Program-made: the position numbers and the translations under genes
Assembly (NCBI RefSeq): GCF_024323335.1
Contig: NC_066581.1
Location: forward strand, 297,870,536-297,934,535
Origin: Lathyrus oleraceus
Lineage: Eukaryota; Streptophyta; Magnoliopsida; Fabales; Fabaceae
Length of the DNA stretch: 64,000 nucleotides
Direction: 5' to 3'
Part shown: positions 20,475 to 30,497 of the stretch, one piece after another
Position numbering within the stretch: position 1 is the stretch's first letter
How the letters are laid out: every line of letters starts with the position of its first letter
The notes under the pieces: generated by a model
What the model was told of the DNA's origin: nothing
Seen by the model: only the letters and a program-made list of their open reading frames with translations
Database searches by the model: none

Positions 20475-21636
20475 TTCCCCATCCCGTTGGCGCTATATGA
20501 GTAGTTCCCCACATATAAGTTTCGCCAATTACTTCTTTATCCCACTGGAAACCATGTGTAGGATGAAGGTACATGGAGCAGTAGGCATTGTCTGTCGCCT
20601 TTAAATCGAATTCGGCTGGGCTGCAAGGAGGTATGTGAGCCAGGTTCTTGTCGAAGCTTTGGCTGTTGACATTGTTTACTTCTGTCATGAAGTAGCTTTG
20701 ATTAGCCTCGATGTTTTCGACGATCCCGTCTAGCCTCCATATGGCTATTCGCTGATGCATTGAAGAGGGTACAGCTCCTACGCCATGAATCCACTCCCTT
20801 CCAAGCAGCAGGTTGTAGTTTGCCTTTGAAGCGATGACTATGAACATTGTTGGCCTTGTTATGGTTCCAACAGTTAAGTTTACTTGGATGACGCCCATAG
20901 TTGTTCCTACCTTTCCTTCATAATTCGACAACACCATGTTGTGAGGTTTCGCGTCTGAATCGTCTTTTCCAATCTTCTTCAGCATGTAATGGGGCATCAA
21001 ATTTACTGCTGCTCCCCCGTCCACCAGTATCTTATTCACACCGATATTCTCCACCTTTCCTTTTATGAACAAAGGTTTCAAATGCGCTTTCATGGAGTCG
21101 TCTGGTCTTTCGAAGAAAGCATTCTGCTCTTCGACGCACCCGTTATTCATCACGTAGTAGCAGACGGGCCTGTGTGCCATTGTTTCCTCTTCCATCTCGT
21201 CTTCTTCGTCTTCGACCTCCATGACTCTATCATAGTCTCTAGGGAGAACAGAGACCACATTGCAGATCACGTTGAAGGATGATTCTGAGTCAGAGTTGAA
21301 ACTGTCAGTTACTTCGTCATCTTCCTGCATCTTCGCCTTCGACGCCGCTGGTTCGACGGCGCTGCCAGGATTGATCTGGGGGGGAGTCTCTTTTCTGCTC
21401 CTTGTCTGACGATTGTTGCTAGATACTGCTTCGTTTTTTCCATTCATGTTCTTTTTTGCCACCTCTATTTCTGCCCTCTTCTGCCTCTGGAACCTCCTCA
21501 ATTGGGATCTGGACATGGGGTTTTTGCCTTTGTAATTCTCTGAAGGATATGGTCTTGGCTTGTGTTTTTCCATTTCCTTCTTGCCTTCCATCGACGTGCC
21601 TCTCTGAACCTCAAACTTTCCCCATTTCTTCTGCCC
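20452..21636 (-). CDS. Element B protease region
   Basis: Continues the gag frame after a TAG at 21637-21639. After a basic region (residues 1-100), an aspartic protease fold is indicated by KILVDGGAAVNLMP (around 195) and NLLLGREWIHGVGAVPS (around 275). The active-site triad reads D-G-G rather than the usual D-T/S-G. The ORF ends in FDDDE followed by a stop at 20452. It would mature the gag and pol products in the particle. Confidence 0.82.
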   Translation of the reverse strand, partial: GQKKWGKFEVQRGTSMEGKKEMEKHKPRPYPSENYKGKNPMSRSQLRRFQRQKRAEIEVAKKNMNGKNEAVSSNNRQTRSRKETPPQINPGSAVEPAASKAKMQEDDEVTDSFNSDSESSFNVICNVVSVLPRDYDRVMEVEDEEDEMEEETMAHRPVCYYVMNNGCVEEQNAFFERPDDSMKAHLKPLFIKGKVENIGVNKILVDGGAAVNLMPHYMLKKIGKDDSDAKPHNMVLSNYEGKVGTTMGVIQVNLTVGTITRPTMFIVIASKANYNLLLGREWIHGVGAVPSSMHQRIAIWRLDGIVENIEANQSYFMTEVNNVNSQSFDKNLAHIPPCSPAEFDLKATDNAYCSMYLHPTHGFQWDKEVIGETYMWGTTHIAPTGWGSEFDDDE

Positions 21637-23961
21637 CTAGGCATCTCTAATGGGTTGAACCCATTTGTCGTCCGTTGCTTTGTCAGATGGTCTATAGGTG
21701 TTCTGGCGTCTTTCTCCATGCCTCCACTGGTGGTGATCACTTCTCCTTGGGTCATATCTCATTGTTCCCCAATTTTCTTTCCTGTTGGCCTTATCCACTG
21801 CTTCCAGATTGGTTGCTGCCTTCCTGTCGAAGATTGCACTGCAGCGTGGGCATAACATCACTTCGGTTTTCATCCTTTGGCACCTCTTGATGAATTCTAT
21901 TAAATTTTCGTCCTCTTTAGGATACGCCAGCCTTTGGTACTCTTTTCGACGATGATCTTCGCCCTCTTCGGCCTGGTCCTTCTGAGATATTTCCACCATA
22001 TTTACCCCAACATTTCGTTCGTCGGCGATGCTTAATTCGTTCATCTTTCTAATGAGTCTCTCTTCTTCGCCTTCGACGCCTTTTGGTGTTTGGTCGAACT
22101 CTTTCTCTAGGCAGCAGCACCAAGATATGGTCCTGGGACCATGTTTGCAACAACATTCGTTCCAATTTCTTCTGGGGTCTTCCATTGTCCTATGCAGAAT
22201 CCCACTGACCCTGGGCTTCGAAGGACCGTTAGCGGCTTCCGCTTTGATTTTTGTGACTTCTTTACTGAAAGGCCCCGTAGTGTTGACGCAGTTGGCGACA
22301 TCCCCTTTTTTCGTTCGGTCAGAATCAAGGCCTTCAGCAGCCTCGTTTTCAGTAATGAGGTCTTCAGTAACCTTCTCTTTTGTATTAGGGGATTGCTCAA
22401 TTGCCTCGACTATTTCTTCGTTGTTGTCTGAAGAAGCATCTCCCCAACCGCTTGCTTGAATTGTGTTGATGTCGATCTGAGAGCTTGTCGGTGCATTGTA
22501 CTTCACAAGATAGTCATACTTCCCACTTGGCTGTCCCAAGCGGTCCCAATTCCCCTCTTGTCGAAACTTCACATCTTCGACGGTATTATCACCGTCCTTC
22601 TTGTCGAAACCTTCAGTAGTTTCCATTCTTTTCTGGTTGTCAAAGCTTTCAGTAACTTCAACTTCGTTCTGGCTTGCGAGATCATCAGCAATCTCGACCA
22701 TGTTGATATTTGTGTCGAAACTTCCAAGGGCCTCCACCATTTCCAAATTGCCATCAGGAGCAACTTCGGCCTCCACCATGTTCACGATGGATGGTTCAAC
22801 GTAGTGGGCTTCGACTGCCTGCATGGGATTCGAATCGATCCTCATCTGTTGTTTTGGTTTGTCACCAAACTTCAGCCTTCCGTCACGGATAGCATTTTGA
22901 ACAAGATCCCTGAAAAGGAAACAACGAGACGTTTTATGGCCCAGAAAATTATGGTATTTACAAAAGCCTTTCTTTTTCTGTTGTTCCATAGGCGGTTCTT
23001 TAGCGCCTAACGGTTTTATTAATTGACCATCTTTAACCAACAGATCAAAAATTTCGTCACATTTGGTGATGTCGAACGTATAAGTCCTTTTGGGGAACTT
23101 ATCGTTTGTTTCGAATGGGTTTCCGTTCAACGGAGTTAGCACTTTGCACGAATAAGGTGGGCCTTGCTTCAGTTCTGCTAGGTCAATCTCTTGTTCATCG
23201 AAGTTACTTGGTTTGTTTTCGTCGTACTCATCATCTTGGCGAATCCCTACGTAGGCTACCCTCTCTTTTTTATTCTTATTTGCTCTGAATTTTTCGTCCC
23301 TTAACCTTTCGACTTGTCTCACTCTATCTGCTAATTGTGCCATATCCCTCAGATACTGGGTATCTAGTTTCTTCCTTATAGAATAATCTAGTCCCCCTGC
23401 GGCCATTTCGACCAACTCATGTTCTGGCACCGGGGTGAAACATCTAGACTTTAGCAATCTGAACCTATTTAAATAATCATCTATTGGTTCTGAGTGTTTT
23501 CTCTTAACACTGGCTAATTCTTTCAGACTTATTTTTGTTTGTCCCATGTAGAATTGTTCATGGAACAGCCTTTCTATTTGGGTCCACGTATATACTGAGT
23601 TTGCAGGAAAAGATGTAAACCAAGTAAATGCGTTTTTTGTTAAGGAACTAGGGAAATATTTTATTTTCAAATTTTCATTACGGGCTATTTCCCCTGCCTC
23701 GATCAGATAACGTGCCACATGTTCTATGGTGGACTCACTAGTGTCCCCTGAGACCTTTGTGAACTTAGGGACTTTCCACCTTGGTGGCAGTTCTTCTTGC
23801 AGAATATATTCCGATAGTGGGGATGCGTAACTAGGCCTTTGTAATCCCATGTTCATCCCATTTTGTGCCATTATCGTTTCGACCATGGCTGCCAAATTAT
23901 TTTCGACAGGCGGATTATCATACCGTATCCGTTGTTGCAATACAGCATCCGCGTCTTGGCC
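21637..23961 (-). CDS. Element B gag (main part)
   Basis: In the same frame as the preceding N-terminal segment, after a TAG at 23962-23964. Residues about 60-230 form the capsid-like domain (RWKVPKFTKVSGDTSE, AFTWFTSFPANSVYTW, FHEQFY...LNRFRLLKSRC). A zinc-knuckle-like motif CKYHNFLGHKTSRC lies around 335-350. Beyond it is an unusual acidic region of about 250 residues with repeated Val-Glu and Thr-Glu-x-Phe-Asp units, then a C-P-R-C pair near the end. The frame ends at a TAG before the protease part. Confidence 0.87.
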   Translation of the reverse strand, partial: GQDADAVLQQRIRYDNPPVENNLAAMVETIMAQNGMNMGLQRPSYASPLSEYILQEELPPRWKVPKFTKVSGDTSESTIEHVARYLIEAGEIARNENLKIKYFPSSLTKNAFTWFTSFPANSVYTWTQIERLFHEQFYMGQTKISLKELASVKRKHSEPIDDYLNRFRLLKSRCFTPVPEHELVEMAAGGLDYSIRKKLDTQYLRDMAQLADRVRQVERLRDEKFRANKNKKERVAYVGIRQDDEYDENKPSNFDEQEIDLAELKQGPPYSCKVLTPLNGNPFETNDKFPKRTYTFDITKCDEIFDLLVKDGQLIKPLGAKEPPMEQQKKKGFCKYHNFLGHKTSRCFLFRDLVQNAIRDGRLKFGDKPKQQMRIDSNPMQAVEAHYVEPSIVNMVEAEVAPDGNLEMVEALGSFDTNINMVEIADDLASQNEVEVTESFDNQKRMETTEGFDKKDGDNTVEDVKFRQEGNWDRLGQPSGKYDYLVKYNAPTSSQIDINTIQASGWGDASSDNNEEIVEAIEQSPNTKEKVTEDLITENEAAEGLDSDRTKKGDVANCVNTTGPFSKEVTKIKAEAANGPSKPRVSGILHRTMEDPRRNWNECCCKHGPRTISWCCCLEKEFDQTPKGVEGEEERLIRKMNELSIADERNVGVNMVEISQKDQAEEGEDHRRKEYQRLAYPKEDENLIEFIKRCQRMKTEVMLCPRCSAIFDRKAATNLEAVDKANRKENWGTMRYDPRRSDHHQWRHGERRQNTYRPSDKATDDKWVQPIRDA

Positions 23962-23964
23962 TCT

Positions 23965-24810
23965 CTAGATTACTATCCTTCTAGGCTCTTGCGGAACAGG
24001 GATTTCGACACGAGTCTGTTCGACTGCATTCTCTTGGTTTCTGACGTTTGTTTGAAGATTGTCCAACGGTATCTGGTTTATCGTAGGCTCTTCTCGGACC
24101 GCTACCCCTGGGTTATGAACCCCTGGTTCCCTGTGTCGAGTTTGAGGGACTTCAAAAAAATCAGCAATGCGCGTCATTTGCGCTGCCAACAATTGGTTTG
24201 TTTGGGTGGTGTTTTGAATGAGGGGGTTAAACACCGCTCCCATTTGTTGCATCAACATTTGGACCATATCATGATTGCTCTCGTCCATTTGTTGTCTAAT
24301 TACTTGCGCCGAATTATTTGTTATCGGCGGCACGTAAAGTGGTTGTTGATTTAGTCTACTTATGTTCCCTCCATATCCTGACCCTTGTAAGGGTGAAGAC
24401 ATATTGGCCATCGAATCAGAATATATTAACGGGGAATTGTGTAAATTTGCCATTACCGAAGTTGGCATTCCAAAGGGTTGCTCCCTACCAGGCGGAGGCA
24501 TGGTGAAATTTGTTACAAAAGGCCTAAAAGTGTTTCCCATAGGAGGGGGTGTCCCAACGGGCATTTGTTGTGCCCTGAAGGACGAACTAGGCGCGTTTTG
24601 CGATATTGAAACCGCTGGCATTGACCCTGTTGACGAAGGTACAGCCTCCGACACAGGGACTGATCCTACATTGCCTTCTGTCGAAGGGACAGGGTTGGAT
24701 ACTGGGATGGATTCGTTTGGATTATTTGGCTGGTTCGCCATTTTCCTTACTCTTGTTCTTTTTGGTATTTCTATGTCGGATACGGCTAATTTACCGCTTC
24801 TCAATCTCAT
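23965..24810 (-). CDS. Element B gag N-terminus
   Basis: 281 codons from the ATG at 24810 (MRLRSGKLAVSD), 50 bases downstream of the PBS. The start is basic; the rest is a Pro/Ser/Asn-rich linker and a Gln/Met-rich helix. One TAG (23962-23964) separates it from the rest of gag in the same frame, suggesting a point mutation rather than a natural end. Confidence 0.83.
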   Translation of the reverse strand: MRLRSGKLAVSDIEIPKRTRVRKMANQPNNPNESIPVSNPVPSTEGNVGSVPVSEAVPSSTGSMPAVSISQNAPSSSFRAQQMPVGTPPPMGNTFRPFVTNFTMPPPGREQPFGMPTSVMANLHNSPLIYSDSMANMSSPLQGSGYGGNISRLNQQPLYVPPITNNSAQVIRQQMDESNHDMVQMLMQQMGAVFNPLIQNTTQTNQLLAAQMTRIADFFEVPQTRHREPGVHNPGVAVREEPTINQIPLDNLQTNVRNQENAVEQTRVEIPVPQEPRRIVI

Positions 24811-24865
24811 ACAACGAAGAACAAATTTTGACTAATGATTATCTAAGTTTCTAGATTTCTGCACA

Positions 24866-24883
24866 GTCCCACTGGGCGTGCCA
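24866..24883 (-). other. Element B primer-binding site
   Basis: On the minus strand, TGGCACGCCCAGTGGGAC lies three bases inside the 5' LTR end. It starts with TGG, complementary to a tRNA CCA end. I could not assign the tRNA. It differs clearly from the Ogre PBS at 2095. Confidence 0.75.
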
Positions 24884-24886
24884 ATT

Positions 24887-25715
24887 TGTTCGCTGTGAAT
24901 TTTGGCGAACAACCTCTGGTTTACCAAAACTTGTAGAATTGGGTTACTTGCAGGATCAACCACACAAATCCTAGGACATGTGCAGATCTAGATGACTTTG
25001 AAGATATCTAGGACGGCGTTTGTATCTTTCATTTTGATTCTCTGAATATTTTATGTCGAAAGATGTTGATTTGACAAGATAAGATAAATGGCAGAAACTA
25101 ACTGACGAAATGTAAAATGTCGAAAAGAAATTGCAGAAAGATAATTGACTGGAAAACGTAAAATGAATTTGTAAAGAACTTTAAACTTTATAAAAAAAAC
25201 TTTGAAAGAAATTGGTGTTTGTTTACACATACATGTTCCAAATATGACTCTTTTCTCTCACACGGGTACTTTGAGTATTTTCAGGAATTTTGTACAAGTA
25301 AAAGTTCACACACCTTTTTTTTTCATAACAACTACCCTATTTATATACAAATAACATAACCGTTACTAACGACTAAATCCTAAAACTGTAACATTTGGCT
25401 TCCTTCAATTCGCCAGATGCTTCCACGCGTCCTCTGCCAAACGTCACAACTTGTTTGGATTTGAATTTTACACTTTACGTCGAACTGACGTCTTCCTCCA
25501 AACTTTGTCGAATTGTTTAAATATTGTAGCATCACCTATGTCTATCAAAAGGGGCCTTTCCAGCTGCAGATATCTTGTCGAAATGTCGAAGCTTCAATTT
25601 TATCGAAGTGTCGAACAACACTTATCAACCAAAAACCGTTTTTCTCAATGTCGCCATTTGTCGAAAGAACCATTCTGCACACCAAATATCATGGCGTCGA
25701 AAACGCATGTATACA
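24887..25715 (-). repeat. Element B 5' LTR
   Basis: 829 bases, TG...CA, nearly identical to the 3' copy. On the minus strand a TATATAAATAG element lies at about 25337-25347, a credible core promoter. The LTR is studded with TGTCGAA-type motifs, nine GTCGAA occurrences on the plus strand, five of them clustered at about 25575-25705. Confidence 0.93.
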
Positions 25716-25720
25716 GATGT

Positions 25721-27254
25721 ATATGGTGATTCGGCCCTCGTTGTTAATCAGATTAAGGGTGAATGGGAAACGAATCAGCCTGGCCTCATTCCATACAGAG
25801 ATTATGCGAGGAGGATTTCAACATTCTTTATTGTGGTTGACTTCCATCATATTTCTCGAGATGAGAATTGGATGGCAGATGCTCTTGCTACGCTTGCTTC
25901 AATGATTGTGGTTAAATTGTGGAATGAAGTCCCCAATATCACCGTGATGCGCTTGGACAGACCAACTCATGTATTTGCAGTAGAAGAAGTAAAAGATGAT
26001 AAGCCGTGGTATTATGATATCAAGTGTTTCCTTCAGAGCCAGATTTACCCGCCTGGGGCATCTGTAAAAGATAGGATGGCTTTGAGGAGATTGTTAGGCA
26101 GTTTCTACCTCAATGGCGAAGTGCTTTACAAAAGAAATTTTGACATGGTTCTGCTCAGATGCGTGGATAGACACGAAGCAGACCTATTGACGACTGAGGT
26201 CTATGAGGGTTCATTTGGTACTCATTCCAATGGACATGCCATGGCTAGAAAGATGTTGAGAGCAGGCTACTATTGGCTGATAATGGAGTCTGACTGCTGC
26301 AAATTTGTGAAGAAATGCCACAAGTGTCAGATTTATGCTGATAAGATTCATATTCCCCCGACACTTTTGAATGTGATCTCATCACCATGGCCTTTCTCCA
26401 TCTGGGGAATTGACATGATTGGCATGATAGAGCCGAAAGCGTCCAATGGACACATATTTATTCTCGTAGCAATTGATTACTTCACCAAGTGGGTCGAAGC
26501 GGCGTCGTATGCAAATGTGACCAGGCAGGTGGTCGTGAAGTTTATCAAGAATCAACTCATATGCCGATATGGTGTGCCAGATAAGATCATTACTAATAAT
26601 GGATCTAACTTGAATAACAAGATGATGAAAGAGCTGTGTAGTGAATTCAAGATTGCACATCATAATTCTTCTCCGTACAGACCCAAGATGAATGGGGCTG
26701 TTGAAGCTGCTAACAAGAATATCAAGAAAATTATCCAGAAGACGGTTGTTACGTACAAAGATTGGCATGAGATGCTACCATTTACTTTGCATGGCTATCG
26801 TACATCTGTCCGCACTTCAACAAGGGCAACCCCTTTCTCTCTTGTTTATGGCATGGAGGCTGTACTCCCAGTAGAGGTGGAGATCCCATCAATGAGAGTC
26901 TTGATGGAGGCCAAGTTGACTGATGCTGAATGGGTTCAGAGTCGTTATGACCAGCTAAACTTGATTGAAGAGAGGAGATTGACTGCCATGTGCCATGGTC
27001 AGTTATATCAGCAGAGAATGAAGAAAGCTTTTGATAAGAAGGTCAAGCCTCGTGTGTTCCGAGCAGGTGACCTTGTGCTCAAGACAGTTTTGTCTTTCGC
27101 GCCCGATTCCAGGGGCAAGTGGACTCTAAACTATGAGGGTCCGTATGTTGTTAAGAGAGCCTTTTCAGGCGGTGCTTTGATACTTACAACTATGGATGGG
27201 GAGGATTTCACTCGTCCTGTGAATTCAGATGCAGTCAAGAAATACTTCGCCTAA
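25721..27254 (+). pseudogene. Ogre-A pol part 2: second RNase H end and integrase
   Basis: Resumes exactly where 10370 stopped. The first 60 residues finish the archaeal-type RNase H (YGDSALVV, ENWMADALA), which therefore keeps all four acidic positions across the two halves. Integrase follows: HHCC finger (HSNGHAMARKM...CHKCQ), GIDMIGMI with the first aspartate, and VEAANKN with the glutamate. The second catalytic aspartate, in the motif that reads TDNGS in Ogre-C, is asparagine here (TNNGS, about 26590), so the enzyme should be inactive. The C-terminal tail GDLVLKTV...KWTLNYEGPYVV is intact. The stop codon is at 27252-27254. An apparent ORF start at 25575 is only read-in from the element B LTR. 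Confidence 0.9.
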
Positions 27255-27277
27255 AAAAATAAAAATTGAATAGCTCG

Positions 27278-27437
27278 CTAAGTTGAAAACCCGAAAGGGC
27301 GGCTTAGGCAAAAATGAGCGTCTCGGTGGATTGAAAACCCGAAAGGGCGATCCAGGCAAAAGTTAGAGACACAAAAAATATATAATAATGATATATGTAT
27401 CCCGCTAGATTGAGTACCTCATCTTGGGGCAATCTAG
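27278..27437 (+). other. Ogre-A triple-hairpin module after the integrase stop
   Basis: Three hairpins start 23 bases after the stop: 27278-27307, 27327-27354 and 27405-27437. Each has an outer stem of 7-8 pairs (CTAAGTTG/CGGCTTAG, TGGATTG/CGATCCA, CTAGATTG/CAATCTAG), a four-base bulge on the 5' side, and an inner stem of 3-4 G-C-rich pairs. The first two inner stems are closed by a GAAA loop. Each hairpin is followed at once by AGGCAAAA or GGCAAAA. Outer stems differ in sequence but keep pairing, and Ogre-C has the same module. No known function; RNA-level roles such as packaging, 3'-end control or translation are possible. Confidence 0.75.
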
Positions 27438-29093
27438 GCAAAAATTAGGGATTTGGCAAGTAACTACATCCTGACAAGACTTTGTTCTACAACTGTCGTC
27501 CGTCAGAGATTCTTGCTCATCATCAACCGAAGCTTTAAATACATCGGATTCAGAATTGGTGGAGAAATGGTCATTATGTTCAATGTAGCCCTTTTCCAAT
27601 ATATATCACCAATTTCAAATTTGTAAAGATCTATGGAGTCTTGCCATTCGCAGACTACCATTCTATCAAATAAATTTGAGCCTTTTATCCAATTATTGGC
27701 ACTCTTATCTGTTTCTATTCAACAAATGTTTTGCATGTTTTGATTAAGAAAATATCATTGTTTTAAACGATCAAATTTTTTATAATTTGTTTTTAAACAA
27801 AGTGAACATTCACAATGACGAAAGGATACTTAGGAGATCCTCAGTGCTCTCCCAAGGGTGGTACGATCCCCAACAGGGTAAGAGTTTTGTCCATATTCCT
27901 GGCATGACTGTATCTCCTCCCTCCGGAACCCCTTGTGGTTTATCCTACCAAGTGGATTACTTGTTGAGAGTCACCTCTCTTCCCTTCAGCAGAGTAGCAA
28001 TCTTTCTTCCTCAACAGCTTGGATCTCTTTGGGCAAGAGCGGTATTTGGTGGTTGATCCCGATAAATCCTTTATCTCCTCGGATAGATTCCCCAGTAGAG
28101 TTGTTGGTGTGGTGGACCTTATCTGTGATAACTCTCGTCCCCAGCTGGAATGATTGATGATTCATCCCTTGCAGAGTTCTTTGCTTCCTGGTATCTCTGA
28201 TCCCCAGCAGATTGGATACTCTCTGGTGAACTTGGCTTTCTCTCTTGAGATGTAGTACCGGGTGGTTGATTCCTGGACCTGGTTGTGTTAGATATGTCTG
28301 TCTGTCAGCATACATCATACATAAACCACGCATATTCATGCATAATTATAACATTCAGATATTCATGTTGCATTCTTTGCCATATATCGTTGTTTGCTGT
28401 CTCCTGCTATTTGGTGATATACTTCCCAGAGCAGATGTGCGTGTCTGATCTCTCTATATAGAGTCAGCTCCATAGGCAGAAAGCGTCTATCCTTTCTTCC
28501 ATATTTTCCACCGGGTTATATCCTCGTGGATGTCGATTGTTTTTGCTCCTTCCCGACACATATATTGGGATGGTTTTCCCCATTGAGTTATATCCTCACC
28601 GGAACAAGTCTTGATTTGGTGTGCCTATCTAGTTTGATCCTAGATCGGTCTCTTGAGACTCTTTTCCTGTTTCCCCGTGGTAAATGAATAATGGCTTAAT
28701 AATTAGTAATCATTATCCCCGGCAGAGTCTGTGTTTCTGTACCCTCATACCGGTAATTGTAAACCCTATTTCTTCCCTTTTTGCAGAGTAACTATTTTTG
28801 CTCATCTTTAATTGGTGACAGTTATCTTCATCCAATATTCGGTGATGATATCCCCTCATCTGCTTGGATAATTGCCCTGATTACGCAATTTATCCCCAGC
28901 GGGTCATCTCTCGTCTACCTTATTGTTGTTGGTAACGATTGTTTCTCCCCTGAATTGGTCATCATTATATACCTAGTTTCGGTATCCCGATACCTTTTCT
29001 TTTCGGTCGATTTATCCTTTATTAACCCAGTAACCGGTTGTGGATAATCGTCCATGCAAGTATATTATCTACGTTCTGACGGTAATAGATGAT
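27438..29093 (+). other. Ogre-A 3' UTR, first part
   Basis: No gene. From about 27830 it is built of degenerate modules with a core like CCCCAGCAGAGT (for example 27869, 28089, 28201, 28717, 28781) and modules of the form CCCAGTAACCGGT. Long, fast-evolving 3' UTRs rich in tandem repeats are an established feature of Ogre elements. The sequence continues at 36193 after Copia-1. Confidence 0.75.
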
Positions 29094-29098
29094 GTATC

Positions 29099-30483
29099 TG
29101 AAGGAGAATTGCGACCCAAAGCGCAGCGGAAATTAAAAATTTCTCCTTTAGAGATCCTTACGAATGGTCATGATCAGTGATAGAATATTTACCTCTTGTG
29201 ACGGTTGAAACCTTTGGTGCAGATCTCTTGTGACGATCAAAACCTTTGATGCAAATCCACGAAGCGATCACGAACGTTGAACGATGACAACGTCTCTACT
29301 CAGTCCACACGAACGGGTTCCTTCAATCTCAGTGCTAGCTGGTACGAGTGAAGGCTTTGAGTGAGAGAGAGAGAGAGAGAGTGATAGAAAACGAAAATAA
29401 TGCAACCGTAAAAATTTGCTTCTGCACAAGGGTTCTATTTATAGAACCACTTGTGTGGGCTTCAAGCTAAAAGCCCACTTAAGTGTATTTTGGCCCATAT
29501 CTTATAATATGCCCAAAATCACTTAAGCCCATGGTACCTTACCATATTTCGTATTCTACTCAAGTACACCGTACCTTACGATGTTCTATAATCCACTTAA
29601 GGGCACCGTACCTTACGGTATTCCTTAGTTACTCTATCTCTCATCAATCCGTCCTTTGTGTGTGACCCTGTAGGTTTTCGTGACGTTGGCAATTATATTA
29701 AATCACGCATTTAACATAATAAACAGTGAGCGGTATCTAGCAACACATCACTGCTACCCAAGACACGAAAATGTCATGTGATCTGACAAAACCATCTGTG
29801 ATAATAATTATGTGTATAATTACCCTTTTGCCCTTATGTCTATATTGAACACAAGGCATAGACCGTGTCATCCTTGTCCAGTTCAATATTGGGCCCATAG
29901 ACATTTATCCTGTTATGCAGGATGGGCAAATTCCATCTAGGTCACTCATGTCCCTCAGCATGCTTTGTGGAGTACCCATCAACTGTCTTTATGGTTATCC
30001 AGTTACGGATAACGTTGGATCAGCAATAAAGCACTCGACTCTACATCTAGGATCCATAGTGGTTTCAGGTCGAAGAGTGGAATACACTATTATCACCATG
30101 AGAATAACTTATGACACCTTGCATAACTTTCTATATAGTATTCTCATAGCGGGTCAATCCGGTATAAATATTACTCTTAATATTCATACCTATGTTTAAG
30201 ACTTGATAACTCTTTATCCATGATCCATGAGATGTGATCATCAGTCTACAAACATAATAGTCTTAATGCTTTAATGTTATCCCACTTCACACTAAGGCTC
30301 GACTACGGATACTTTAGGAATAATGTCCTTATGTTTAATGTGTTCTCATGATTAAGTCACACTTAATACATTAAACGGACTATCTATTCCAGGGACTTTA
30401 TTAATCAACCATAATAAAGAGAATGCCTTTTATTATTCGATACAAGTACCAAAATGTATTGGCCTCTAGGGCTTACACCAACA
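29099..30483 (-). repeat. Copia-1 3' LTR
   Basis: 1,385 bases; reads TGTTGGTGTAAG...CTCCTTCA on the minus strand. It is followed on the plus strand by the complement of a purine tract (TAGTGGGAGAT on the minus strand). Contains an AG run (29361-29380) two bases longer than the 5' copy. Confidence 0.93.
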
Positions 30484-30497
30484 ATCTCCCACTAGCA

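Larger units (their letters stand above)
10371..25715 (-). mobile_element. Element B: Ty3/gypsy Tat-group (Grande-like) retrotransposon with an antisense gene
   Basis: It is bounded by LTRs starting TGTTCGCTGTG and ending ATGTATACA and flanked by GATGT. Minus-strand order is 5' LTR (24887-25715), PBS, gag, protease, RT, RNase H, second RNase H, integrase, then a plus-strand multi-exon gene, a polypurine tract, and the 3' LTR (10371-12563). Without the solo LTR in its 3' LTR it is about 14.0 kb. By eye the LTRs differ at about eight or nine of 829 positions, so it is younger than Ogre-A. Extra antisense ORFs downstream of integrase are known from Grande-type Tat elements; lineage placement is by this architecture and needs a tree. 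Defects: TAG codons in gag and pol, an 11-base tandem duplication in RNase H. Confidence 0.9.

Noticed and set aside
25575..27254. A single 559-codon gene
   Set aside because: It is a fusion of LTR sequence of element B with the resumed Ogre-A pol frame; the true coding part starts at 25721.
29915..30199. A conserved 94-codon ORF, repeated at 35624-35908
   Set aside because: Both copies lie in the two LTRs of Copia-1, which are nearly identical overall; identity is due to LTR duplication, and no domain or start context supports a protein.
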